Assembly (NCBI RefSeq): GCF_003148475.1
Contig: NZ_QGGG01000012.1
Location: forward strand, 97,022 to 161,021
Reading direction: 5' to 3'
DNA from: Pseudaminobacter salicylatoxidans
GTDB taxonomy: Bacteria > Pseudomonadota > Alphaproteobacteria > Rhizobiales > Rhizobiaceae
DNA length: 64,000 bases
Part shown: piece after piece, positions 29,719-37,667 of the stretch
How the letters are laid out: each line of letters opens with the position of its first letter
How positions within the stretch are numbered: position 1 is the stretch's first letter
Program-made: the position numbers and the translations under genes
Notes under the pieces: generated by a model
Seen by the model: the letters and a program-made list of their open reading frames with translations, nothing else
Told to the model about the DNA's origin: nothing
The model's database searches: none

Positions 29719-30249
29719 ATGACAGCGACTGCAGGACACAACAGCGGAATTTCTGAAAAGGATCAGCGCGTCCTATTCTTCATTCACCGAAACGAGCATG
29801 TGCGCCTGATGGAGGCGAAGAAGGCGGCCGATGCCGCACTTCGTAACCATGGCAAGCAAGTCAAAGCTGATCTCGGCGAGAATGGCATGCGCCAGATCAA
29901 GCTGTACGAGGAACTACGGACGCCGGAAGGTGAGGCGAAGTTCAAGGCGCAGTGCGCCGCGGAGGCTCAAGCAGCAATTTGGGCGGGCCTACCGGTCAAC
30001 ACCCAAGCTGACATGTTCTCCGATCTGGCGCCGTTGGATGAACGTGCATTTCGTGATGGCGAGGAAGCTGGCCTTCGCGGCGACACCTACTCAAATCCAT
30101 ACGACCAAAATTCGCATCACGGCCGTGAATTTGAGCGTGGCTGGAAATCGGGACAGGCCGAACTCTTCGAAGGCATCAAGAAGAAGGAAGCCGAGGCCAG
30201 CACCGACGAGCATATCTCCGGTGCCGATCCGTTCGAAGACGCGGCGTGA
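29719..30249 (+). CDS. protein with ribosome-modulation-factor-like C-terminus
   Basis: 176 aa. The N-terminal part begins GHNSGISEKDQRVLFFIHR and is a charged helix. Residues about 110-150 (FRDGEEAGLRGDTYSNPYDQ ... FERGWKSGQ) match the RMF/CrpP pattern: G-x-x-A-G-L-x-G, NPY, and a terminal GW. In bacteria RMF silences 100S ribosomes; CrpP-type relatives are plasmid-borne. In a phage it may act on host translation. AAAGG upstream supports ATG 29719. Confidence 0.75.
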   Translation: MTATAGHNSGISEKDQRVLFFIHRNEHVRLMEAKKAADAALRNHGKQVKADLGENGMRQIKLYEELRTPEGEAKFKAQCAAEAQAAIWAGLPVNTQADMFSDLAPLDERAFRDGEEAGLRGDTYSNPYDQNSHHGREFERGWKSGQAELFEGIKKKEAEASTDEHISGADPFEDAA

Positions 30250-30359
30250 CCATCGCTCGCGTCATGCGCGCGGCGGCCATCATCATGAGGTTCCGTCGCG
30301 CAAATCTCCCACGAGCCGCAATTCGACTGAGCGTCGGCGGCATTTCTCTCAAGGTGTGA
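30246..30359 (+). CDS. 37-aa basic peptide
   Basis: GTG 30246 overlaps the stop of the RMF-like gene (GTGA). The product is short and arginine-rich (MRFRRANLPRAAIRLSVGG). It is supported only by coupling and by filling the gap to 30363. Confidence 0.4.
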   Translation: MTIARVMRAAAIIMRFRRANLPRAAIRLSVGGISLKV

Positions 30360-30362
30360 CCA

Positions 30363-30764
30363 ATGGGACTGATAAACCTAATCCGTCGCCTGGACGCGCA
30401 TAACGCCATCAACGAAACTCTGACGACCGATCTCGAAATGCATCTCGATGCCTTTCCGGTCGAGCCGGAGCCGGACATTCTGGACCGATCGGCTGCGGCA
30501 GTGAGCCATCTGCTGTCTGATGCCCGCGCCGCCATCGTGCGACTTGATGCCGAGATTGCTGACAAGCAGGATCAGCGCCGCCGCGCAAAAATCATCGTGG
30601 AAGCATTCGCGCCCGTCCTCCCGAAACTCGACGACGGCTACGACGCGGCTGACGACGCCCGCAAATCCTATGAAGTGGCGGTAGAAGCAAAGCGCGTGCG
30701 CGGCGATAAGCACTGGCCGAAGCGCGGTTCTGACAAGGCTGAAAATCAGGCGGGTGCGGCATGA
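30363..30764 (+). CDS. hypothetical helical phage protein
   Basis: 133 aa. Long charged helices (AVSHLLSDARAAIVRLDAEIADKQDQRRRAK) suggest a coiled coil. AAGGTG lies upstream. No known family. Confidence 0.7.
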   Translation: MGLINLIRRLDAHNAINETLTTDLEMHLDAFPVEPEPDILDRSAAAVSHLLSDARAAIVRLDAEIADKQDQRRRAKIIVEAFAPVLPKLDDGYDAADDARKSYEVAVEAKRVRGDKHWPKRGSDKAENQAGAA

Positions 30765-30871
30765 CAAGCCACGTCACCCCGATCCGCCGCCAGTTGCTGG
30801 TCAACCTTCTCTGGTTCCTCGCAACCACTGCCTCCTTTGCGTTCGTGCTGTTCATGACGGTGGTGAGATGA
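30761..30871 (+). CDS. 36-aa membrane peptide
   Basis: MTSHVTPIRRQ is followed by one hydrophobic helix (LLVNLLWFLATTASFAFVLF). ATGA overlaps join it to both the preceding gene and the helicase gene, which argues for translation. Confidence 0.6.
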   Translation: MTSHVTPIRRQLLVNLLWFLATTASFAFVLFMTVVR

Positions 30872-32250
30872 GCTACGCGGACTTCCTGACACGTAAGCGC
30901 ATCGTTGACCCCGCGACTGGCATTGCGCAGCGCGTCGAGCTTCCTGATTTCTTGTTCCCGCACCAGCGCGACATTACGCAGTGGTCGCTGCGCCGCGGTC
31001 GCGCGGCCATTTTCGCCGGCACCGGCCTTGGCAAGACCCTGATGGAGTTGGTGTGGGCCAATCAGGTGGCGCGGCACACGCGGAAGCCTGTCCTGCTCTT
31101 GGCGCCGCTGGCAGTGTCGCACCAGCATCAGCGCGAAGCATCACAATTCGGCATTGCCGCGCAGGTCGTGACATCGCGATCCGAAGGCGCGATTGACGTT
31201 ACCAACTACCAGAAGCTCGACCGGTTCAACGTCGTTGACTTCGGCGGCGTAGCGCTGGATGAGAGTTCCATCCTCAAGAGCACCGACGGCAAATATCGGA
31301 ACAAGCTGATCGAGGACTGCGCTCAGGTGCCGTTCCGACTGGCCGCAACCGCCACGCCGGCGCCGAACGACTTCATGGAATTGGGCAACCACGCCGAGTT
31401 CCTTGGCATCATGTCCTATACAGACATGCTGGCGACGTTCTTTACCCACGACGGTGGCGATACGCAGAAGTGGCGGTTGAAAGGCCATGCCGAAAACGAG
31501 TTCTGGAAGTGGATGGCATCTTGGGCGGTTATGCTGCGCAAGCCGTCAGACCTCGGATATTCGGACGAAGGGTATGATCTTCCGCCGCTCAAGCGGCACC
31601 AGCATGTGGTCTCGGTCGACTACGCGCCGAGCATGGACACAGGACTCCTGTTCCCGATCGAAGCCCGGACATTGCAAGAGCGCATCGCGGCCCGGCGCGA
31701 TACCGTCGAGGAGCGGGTAGCGATCGCGGCGCAAAACACGCCTTCCGACCGGCCTTTCGTGTGGTGGTGCAATCTCAATTCTGAAAGCGAGGCGCTCGCC
31801 AAAGCCATTCCCGGCGCCGTCGAGGTTCGTGGCTCCGAAGATGACGCAGCCAAGGAACGGAAGCTGGAAGCATTCACGGCCGGCAAAATACGCGTCCTGA
31901 TCACCAAACCGTCGATCGCCGGGTTCGGGATGAACTGGCAGCACTGCGCAGATACCGGGTTCGTCGGTCTAAATGACAGCTTCGAACAGATTTACCAGGC
32001 GGAACGCCGGTTCTGGCGCTTCGGGCAGAAGAAGCCAGTCAACGTCCATTTCATCGCGGCGGAAACCGAGGGCGCAGTCGTCGCCAATCTTAAGCGCAAG
32101 GAAGCCGATGCCGAGCGCATGGCCGCGGCGATGGTCATGCACATGGCCGATCTTTCCAGCGCAACGGTGCGCGGCATGATCCGCGACCGGCCCGACTATA
32201 ACCCCACAAAGCCGGTGATCATTCCAGAATTTTTGCGGAGGGCTGCATGA
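30868..32250 (+). CDS. SF2 DEAD/SNF2-type helicase
   Basis: 460 aa. Motif I is FAGTGLGKT (about residues 48-56), motif II is LDESSI (about 124-129, DExx form), motif III ATATPAPND (about 162-170), motif V near KPSIAGFG and motif VI QIYQAERRFWRFGQ (about 371-384). ATP-driven translocase paired in many phages with the following methyltransferase; it may help replication or expose DNA for modification. ATG 30868 overlaps the peptide gene. Confidence 0.92.
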   Translation: MSYADFLTRKRIVDPATGIAQRVELPDFLFPHQRDITQWSLRRGRAAIFAGTGLGKTLMELVWANQVARHTRKPVLLLAPLAVSHQHQREASQFGIAAQVVTSRSEGAIDVTNYQKLDRFNVVDFGGVALDESSILKSTDGKYRNKLIEDCAQVPFRLAATATPAPNDFMELGNHAEFLGIMSYTDMLATFFTHDGGDTQKWRLKGHAENEFWKWMASWAVMLRKPSDLGYSDEGYDLPPLKRHQHVVSVDYAPSMDTGLLFPIEARTLQERIAARRDTVEERVAIAAQNTPSDRPFVWWCNLNSESEALAKAIPGAVEVRGSEDDAAKERKLEAFTAGKIRVLITKPSIAGFGMNWQHCADTGFVGLNDSFEQIYQAERRFWRFGQKKPVNVHFIAAETEGAVVANLKRKEADAERMAAAMVMHMADLSSATVRGMIRDRPDYNPTKPVIIPEFLRRAA

Positions 32251-33227
32251 ACCAGCATGAAAGCATCATGGCCGTCGAACAGGTCATCACGCCGGATTAT
32301 GCGATCTATCAGGGTGACGCGTGCGAGTTGATCCGCGCCATTCCGGGCGCCAGCATCCATTTCGGCATTCACTCGCCTCCGTTTGAGGGGCTCTACCGGT
32401 TCAGCAACTTTGACCGGGATATCTCGAACAACGATGGTGACGGCTTCTGGCAGCACTATGCGTTCCTGATCCAGGAATTGCTGCGCGTCACCATGCCCGG
32501 CCGTATCCACGCGGTGCATTGCATGCAGCTTCCCACATCGAAAATCAGGCACGGCCATATCGGCATGCGCGATTTCCGCGGCGAGGTCGTCCGCGCCTAC
32601 GAGGACGCCGGATGGATCTTCCATTCAGAGGTCTGCATCTGGAAAGACCCCGTAGTCGCGCAGCAGCGCACCAAGTCGATCCGACTCCTTCACAAGCAGA
32701 TCGAGAAGGACAGCACCATCAGCGGACAGGGGCTCGCCGACTACATGCTGATGTTTCGCAAGCCGGGCGACAACCCGGAGCCCGTCGCCGGCCGGTTCGA
32801 TCGGTATATCGGATTTGGGAATGCACCGGTGCCGGCCGAACTACGCACCGACAAAGATATTGATGCCGCCAAGCGCTGGTATTCCATCGAGGTCTGGCAG
32901 CGTTACGCATCGCCGGTCTGGATGGACATCAACCAGACGCGCACCCTGCAGTACCGCGGCGGTCGCGATGAAAAGGACGAACAGCATATCTCGCCGCTGC
33001 AGCTTGATGTGATCGAGCGCTGCATCGAACTGTGGAGCAACCCCGGAGACGTGGTGCTGACGCCATTTCTGGGCATCGGCAGTGAGGTCTATGGCGCCGT
33101 TGTTGCTGGCCGCAAGGGCATCGGGTTCGAACTCAAGCCGTCGTATTTCCGGCAGGCCGTTCGCAACCTTGCGGAATTGTCTGAGGCCAAGACCGAAAAC
33201 CTCTTTCATGTCGAGGCGGCGGAATGA
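32247..33227 (+). CDS. DNA (adenine-N6 or cytosine-N4) methyltransferase
   Basis: 326 aa. The catalytic motif SPPF is at residues 43-46 and the SAM-binding TPFLGIGSEVYGAVVAGRKGIGFE at about 272-295, so motif IV precedes motif I: the beta-class order. The target recognition region lies between them. SPPF can serve N6-adenine or N4-cytosine methylation. No partner endonuclease is visible, so it is a solitary phage methyltransferase, probably protecting phage DNA or acting in regulation. Confidence 0.9.
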   Translation: MNQHESIMAVEQVITPDYAIYQGDACELIRAIPGASIHFGIHSPPFEGLYRFSNFDRDISNNDGDGFWQHYAFLIQELLRVTMPGRIHAVHCMQLPTSKIRHGHIGMRDFRGEVVRAYEDAGWIFHSEVCIWKDPVVAQQRTKSIRLLHKQIEKDSTISGQGLADYMLMFRKPGDNPEPVAGRFDRYIGFGNAPVPAELRTDKDIDAAKRWYSIEVWQRYASPVWMDINQTRTLQYRGGRDEKDEQHISPLQLDVIERCIELWSNPGDVVLTPFLGIGSEVYGAVVAGRKGIGFELKPSYFRQAVRNLAELSEAKTENLFHVEAAE

Positions 33228-33229
33228 CC

Positions 33230-33475
33230 TCAATAAAACGAAACAATCGGATCGACACGCATCCCGGCGCCTGTAATCGCGGTAAGGAAGGCGACTTTCG
33301 CGTCGTCAGCGCTTCCGTCACTGGCGCAGCACGTCATGGCGTCGGTCCAGGCTTTGCTGTCATTTCCGGGCCAGTTGTCGAACAGGAAGTCGGACGCCTG
33401 ATCCACGGTGGAGATAAGCAGGAAACCTCGAGGGCCATAAATGACCATGGGGGTGCGGAAGCTTTTCGTGTCCAT
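33230..33475 (-). CDS. DUF982 protein, opposite strand
   Basis: 81 aa with the DUF982 pattern (VIYGPRGFLLISTVDQASDF, then NWPGNDSKAWTDAMTCC, then VAFLTAITGAG). It is inserted tail-to-tail after the methyltransferase gene (2-bp gap) and runs against the early operon, so it must have its own promoter upstream of 33475. Second DUF982 copy of this prophage; the two share the fold but not much sequence. Confidence 0.75.
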   Translation of the reverse strand: MDTKSFRTPMVIYGPRGFLLISTVDQASDFLFDNWPGNDSKAWTDAMTCCASDGSADDAKVAFLTAITGAGMRVDPIVSFY

Positions 33476-33555
33476 CAGGCACGCTACGCATCATTTGCGG
33501 CGAAAGCGAGTGCGGGGATCGGCGTGACCGCAGTTCCGGTCGGGAGGGGTATGTG

Positions 33556-34119
33556 ATGCTTATCCTTGCGTTCGACCAATCCATCGCGCGCACCGGATGG
33601 GCTCTTTACGAGCCGCCGTCGCACTCATCCATGATGATCGGCTCATTCACCTCCCGGCCGGAAACCGGCATGACGACCGAGGAGAAGACCGCGATCTTCT
33701 GCGACGAGATCGAGAAGCTGTTCCGGGCCCATAAGCCTCAGTTTGTTATCTGGGAAGCGGCCGCCGAGGTGATCCGATCCTTCGCTAAGCAGGGCAAGGA
33801 AGACTTACTTGGGCAACACAAGGTGCAGGGCGTCACGGTCAACGCCGACCAGCTCATCCTTCGGGACATTCAGGGCCATATCAGGCACGCGGCCCGCGCC
33901 CGGCGGATTCCGTATGAAGCGGTCCAGCCGAAGACCTGGCGTGCGGCTATCCTCAAGAACGGCAATCTCGGTCGGGACGAAGCCAAGAACAAGGCCCGCG
34001 AGTTCTGCCAGATGCTCCGCATCTCGGTGAAGAATGACGACCAGGCCGAGGCGGTGTGCATCTCGCTCTTTGGAGCGATGACGCAGACCTACCGCATGAT
34101 GCAGGCGAGGGCGGCGTGA
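33556..34119 (+). CDS. RuvC-like Holliday junction resolvase
   Basis: 187 aa RNase H-fold nuclease. LAFDQSIARTGWAL holds the first Asp (about residue 6); the Glu is in VIWEAAAEV (about 67); the last acids are in VKNDDQAEAVCIS (about 160-168). It resolves branched recombination or replication intermediates before packaging. GGGAGGGG precedes ATG 33556. Confidence 0.88.
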   Translation: MLILAFDQSIARTGWALYEPPSHSSMMIGSFTSRPETGMTTEEKTAIFCDEIEKLFRAHKPQFVIWEAAAEVIRSFAKQGKEDLLGQHKVQGVTVNADQLILRDIQGHIRHAARARRIPYEAVQPKTWRAAILKNGNLGRDEAKNKAREFCQMLRISVKNDDQAEAVCISLFGAMTQTYRMMQARAA

Positions 34120-34124
34120 TGGCT

Positions 34125-34580
34125 TCAGACTTTCGAAATCACGCGAAGAGCCGAAGGACTGACGCATTCCGCCCAGACTACGCCGGGATACTCCGCAACG
34201 GGAAACCAAAGCGATCCAGACCAATATCCGTCGAAAATCTGTTCCTCGGTCAAATCGAGGCCGGGATAGGTTTGAATAGCGTGCATGCAACCACGGTGAA
34301 CAGGCGCTACGGTATCAACGAGATCAACCTCGTAGATGGTGTCACCCGGCGCTCTCGTATCTCGGTATGCAGTGGCCGTCGTAATGTTGTCTGTGTGGAA
34401 TGTGGAAGAAAGGCGAGAAGGCTTCCATGGATAACTCTCTTTGCGGAAAGTCTCCAGCCTTTGCTCTCGACCCCAAAGGTCGTGCTGCTTTCCCGTCGCC
34501 AGAATGATTCGACCGAAATTGCCCGGCAGGATGATGTCTCCGCTTTGGTGGAGGTTTCTCGTCGAGTGGTAAAGAGGCAT
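34125..34580 (-). CDS. ADP-ribosyltransferase-like protein, opposite strand
   Basis: 151 aa. LYHSTRNLHQSGDIILPGNFGRI at the N-terminus and EVDLVDTVAPVHRG then CVSPSALRVISKV at the C-terminus resemble the Arr/KptA-type ADP-ribosyltransferase fold (H-x-T-R start, beta-rich end). A strong GAGGAGGG precedes ATG 34580. The DNA is visibly poorer in GC than its neighbours. It sits against the early operon between resolvase and cytosine methyltransferase, so it is an independent accessory gene, perhaps a host-modifying enzyme, toxin or defence factor. The substrate is unknown and the catalytic triad is not certain. Confidence 0.65.
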   Translation of the reverse strand: MPLYHSTRNLHQSGDIILPGNFGRIILATGKQHDLWGREQRLETFRKESYPWKPSRLSSTFHTDNITTATAYRDTRAPGDTIYEVDLVDTVAPVHRGCMHAIQTYPGLDLTEEQIFDGYWSGSLWFPVAEYPGVVWAECVSPSALRVISKV

Positions 34581-34636
34581 ATCGATTCCCTCCTCGAGGA
34601 TTTCTACCAGATTTTGATGTGTAATCGGAGGGCCGC

Positions 34637-35842
34637 ATGAATGTGGCTCTTCGTTCCGACCACCTCAGCATCCTCTCCATCTGCACCGGAGGCGGCGGGC
34701 TCGATCTCGGCCTTGAGCTGGCAATTCCAAGCGCTCGAACAGTCTGTATGGTGGAGAGGGAAGCATTTTCCGTCGCGCACCTGGTGGCAGCGATGGAACA
34801 AGGTCTCCTGGCTCCGGCTCCTGTGTGGAGCGATGCCAGAACCTTCGACGGCCGCCGCTGGCGTGGATGCGTGGACGGCCTCATTGGCGGTATCCCGTGC
34901 CAGCCGCACAGCCTTGCCGGCCGGAAGCAGGGCCAACTCGATGAACGGGATCTCTGGTCCGACGCGCGGCGCATTATCGTCCAGTCGCGGTGCTGGTTCG
35001 TGCTCATCGAGAACGTTGGCGGCATGCTCTCGGCGGGGGCTGACGAAGTCGCTGGAGCCGAGCGGGTATGGCGAGACCTTCGCAAGCTTGGTTTCGCGGT
35101 TGAGATCGGACTGTTCACGGCGGCGGAAGTCGGCGCGAGCCATGAGCGCGAGCGGGTCTTCATACTCGGCGTGGCTGACGCCATCGGCGAACGAGGATGC
35201 GGCCGGGATGGTGGACGGCCAGATGCAAAGGATGCTGACGCATCAAGCCAAGGAAACATCCGGTCTTTGGTCGACGCCTTCGACGGGCGACGGGCAGCGC
35301 GGCGGGACGATCACGGAAGCCATGTCGGGCACCAGTCTGACGCAGCAGGTGAATACCCTCTGGTCCACGCCTACGCAGGTGCATCGGAAATCCGAGAAGG
35401 CCATGCGGCCGTTCGCGGAGGGTGGGCAGAGCAGCCCGCCAGCGATCGAGCAGCAGGCGGAAGTGCTGACGAACACGCTTTGGGCCACTCCATCGGTAGC
35501 GGACACGACCGGCGGGCGGATGACGCGATCGGGCGACCGCTCGAACGAACCGTTGCTGAAAGGCCAGTCGGATACCCTCTCTTCCCGCCTCCACCCGATG
35601 CTCTATCCAGTTGGGCAAGTGTCCTCTCATCCGCGCCGGAGCTTGAACCCGCTTTTCGTCGAATGGCTGATGGGCTGGCCTCCCGGCTGGACGTTGGGCG
35701 TGTGGACCGACTTCGAATGCTCGGCAACGGAGTTGTTCCGCTTCAAGCAGCGCATGCGTTCCGCACTCTCTGCCATCGCCTTGCCGGCCGAGGCTCCGCC
35801 GGCGCAGCTCGCCTTGTTCGGATGATGGAGGTGAACCTTTGA
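34637..35842 (+). CDS. DNA (cytosine-5) methyltransferase
   Basis: 401 aa. Motif I CTGGGGLDLGLE is at about residues 16-27, motif IV GGIPCQPHS with catalytic Cys about 88, motif VI ENVGG at about 125, motif VIII RERVFILGVAD at about 170-180 and motif X MLGNGVVPLQAA at about 361-372. It methylates C5 of cytosine in an unknown site; no cognate endonuclease is present. The 3' half is also open and protein-like in the +1 frame (see 35175-35825). It starts just after the opposite-strand ART-like gene. Confidence 0.92.
   Translation: MNVALRSDHLSILSICTGGGGLDLGLELAIPSARTVCMVEREAFSVAHLVAAMEQGLLAPAPVWSDARTFDGRRWRGCVDGLIGGIPCQPHSLAGRKQGQLDERDLWSDARRIIVQSRCWFVLIENVGGMLSAGADEVAGAERVWRDLRKLGFAVEIGLFTAAEVGASHERERVFILGVADAIGERGCGRDGGRPDAKDADASSQGNIRSLVDAFDGRRAARRDDHGSHVGHQSDAAGEYPLVHAYAGASEIREGHAAVRGGWAEQPASDRAAGGSADEHALGHSIGSGHDRRADDAIGRPLERTVAERPVGYPLFPPPPDALSSWASVLSSAPELEPAFRRMADGLASRLDVGRVDRLRMLGNGVVPLQAAHAFRTLCHRLAGRGSAGAARLVRMMEVNL
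35175..35825 (+). other. second protein-like reading frame inside the cytosine methyltransferase gene
   Basis: The +1 frame is open from 34641 to 35825 and becomes protein-like from about WLTPSANED. It has repeated W[SA]TP words (LWSTPSTGDG, LWSTPTQVHR, LWATPSVADT) and ends with LNPLFVEWLMGWPPGWTLGV and RFKQRMRSALSAIAL. The same carboxy block occurs as the C-terminal part of other phage methyltransferase-linked proteins. It could be expressed by an internal start or by a +1 shift after motif VIII. Confidence 0.6.
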
Positions 35843-37305
35843 ACGCGCCCTTCCATCACCGAGACATCCGCCCCGCGCTTCCCGATGCCATCGAGGCTGA
35901 ACAGGCGTTGCTAGGCGCTTTGCTGGTCAACGCCGATGCGTATTGGCGAGTGGCTGGATTCCTGAAGCCGCAGCACTTCTCCGACAAGTTGCACGGCAAG
36001 CTCTATGAAACGCTGGGAACCTTGATTGCTGAGGGCAGGGCGGCCACGCCGATAACTGTGAAGCCATATCTCCCGGCTGACCAGCTTGTCGGTGAATTGA
36101 CGGTGTTCGAATACGTCGTCCGTCTCGCCTCCGAGGCTGTCACGGTTTCCGGTGCCTACGACTATGCGCGCGGCATCGTTGAGATGTGGGCTCGGCATCA
36201 GTTGATGGGTGTCGCGCAGGACCTCGATGCGCTGGCACGAACGATGCCGATCGACATGACTCCGGAAAAGATCATCGCATCGGTGGCGGATCGGCTGACC
36301 CAGATCGCGCAGGAAGGCAACGAGCGAGCGGCTTCGACCAAATACGGCGTGGTGCTTCCGAAAGCGGTCGACAAGGCTGCGCAGGACAGCGGAAACGCGG
36401 CGGCTCGTCTCCCGTGGTTCCTTCCAGAAATAGGGGAGGCTCTTGGTGACATTCGCCGCGGCAACCTCATCGGCCTGATGTCGGATTCCGGCGGCGGCAA
36501 AACCTCGTTCTCGCTTCAGCAGTGCCGGTTCGCTGCCGGCCGCGGTTTCAAATCGGCGTTCTTCTCTATCGAGGTGACAGACGAAGAAGCGGCATTGCAG
36601 GCCGCCGCCCAGGCAAGCCGGATCAGCCTCGGCAGGATCGACAATTTCACGCTGAACACGAAGGAGAAGTCCGAGCTCGAGGCCGAAATGACCAGTTCGA
36701 GCGATCTGCCGTTTTACATCGTTGGCTTCGGCGAGTGCACGCTGTCGGACATCAGGATCAAGGCAGAGGCGATGGTCAAGAGCCACGGCCTGGATCTGAT
36801 CATCATTGACCACGCCAAGATGATTACGCTGCCGAACCCGAAGGATATGTTCGCCGAACGGATCAACGCGCTCTATCGCGGGCTCAAAGCTCTCGCCAAG
36901 TCGCTGAACGTGGCCATCGTCATCCTGATCCAGCGAAACGACGACTGGAAGCAGCGGTGGCGGGCCGGTTCCAGCCTGCGCCCGGTCATGGGGGACGCAT
37001 ATGGCGGCGGCGCGATCAAACAGAGCCTCGATGTCTGGTTCTCGCTCTATCGCCCGGAACCGCTCTACAGCGAACTCATCCCCACGATGCCGCCGGAGCG
37101 GGCCAAGGAAGGCGAGAAAACGCGCCGGGACGTCATGGTCGAAAAGCTCGCGCAGTGCAGGGGCAGGGCGTGGGTCATCAACCACAAGCGCCGGCGCGGC
37201 GAACCGGGCCGATCCCCTGAGATCATGTTCGACGGCGAATTCACAATGTTCAAATCGGCTGGCGAAGAACTGCCGCCGGCGTTTGAAGGCTTCGAGGGCT
37301 TCTGA
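35839..37305 (+). CDS. replicative DnaB-type helicase
   Basis: 488 aa. The N-terminal domain (EAEQALLGALLVN, FLKPQHFSDKLHGKLYETL) is the DnaB primase-binding module, residues about 15-110. The RecA-like core begins near 190; Walker A is MSDSGGGKTSF (about 214-224) and Walker B LIIIDHAKM (about 326-334). It should unwind the phage fork and can recruit host primase. TTG 35839 has GGAGGTG upstream and overlaps the methyltransferase end by four bases. Confidence 0.93.
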   Translation: MNAPFHHRDIRPALPDAIEAEQALLGALLVNADAYWRVAGFLKPQHFSDKLHGKLYETLGTLIAEGRAATPITVKPYLPADQLVGELTVFEYVVRLASEAVTVSGAYDYARGIVEMWARHQLMGVAQDLDALARTMPIDMTPEKIIASVADRLTQIAQEGNERAASTKYGVVLPKAVDKAAQDSGNAAARLPWFLPEIGEALGDIRRGNLIGLMSDSGGGKTSFSLQQCRFAAGRGFKSAFFSIEVTDEEAALQAAAQASRISLGRIDNFTLNTKEKSELEAEMTSSSDLPFYIVGFGECTLSDIRIKAEAMVKSHGLDLIIIDHAKMITLPNPKDMFAERINALYRGLKALAKSLNVAIVILIQRNDDWKQRWRAGSSLRPVMGDAYGGGAIKQSLDVWFSLYRPEPLYSELIPTMPPERAKEGEKTRRDVMVEKLAQCRGRAWVINHKRRRGEPGRSPEIMFDGEFTMFKSAGEELPPAFEGFEGF

Positions 37306-37667
37306 TGACCGATTTCCTTCCGGAATATCGCTACCTGCCATGGAAGGGCGGCTACCGGCCCATGTTTCGGCTGTTCACGTCCGACCGTTGGAAACTAGTG
37401 CGCAGGGATGGCGAGCCGGTCTCCTGCGACACGGCCGGTCAGGCTCTTGCCGAGGCCAAGGAGTGTGTGCGGCGCATCCTCAATCCCGAGATCAGAGCGG
37501 AGATGGCCGAAGCTGTGCCGAAGGTTCCCGACTTCCTAAACCCTGAAATATGGGACCGCGATCGCAAGGCGCGCGAGGTCCAGGAACAGCAAGAAGCATT
37601 CGGCACGATCTTCGTGCGGAGCAAGCCGGTGAAAGTCGAGTTAGCTAAAAGGAGAGCGCGGGCATGA
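37305..37667 (+). CDS. hypothetical phage protein
   Basis: 120 aa. The N-terminal WKGGYRPMFRLFTSDRWKLVRRDG may be a small beta domain; the C-terminal half is helical. Overlaps DnaB by one base and the next gene by four. No family recognised. Confidence 0.68.
   Translation: MTDFLPEYRYLPWKGGYRPMFRLFTSDRWKLVRRDGEPVSCDTAGQALAEAKECVRRILNPEIRAEMAEAVPKVPDFLNPEIWDRDRKAREVQEQQEAFGTIFVRSKPVKVELAKRRARA

Noticed and set aside
33224..33556. 110-codon plus-strand frame over the DUF982 gene
   Set aside because: The reverse strand encodes a recognisable DUF982 protein; this frame has no motifs.
34056..34640. 194-codon plus-strand frame opposite the ART-like gene
   Set aside because: The minus-strand frame has a strong ribosome site and family-like motifs; the plus frame is serine/arginine-rich shadow text.
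35911..37341. 476-codon minus-strand frame
   Set aside because: Antisense shadow of the DnaB helicase gene.
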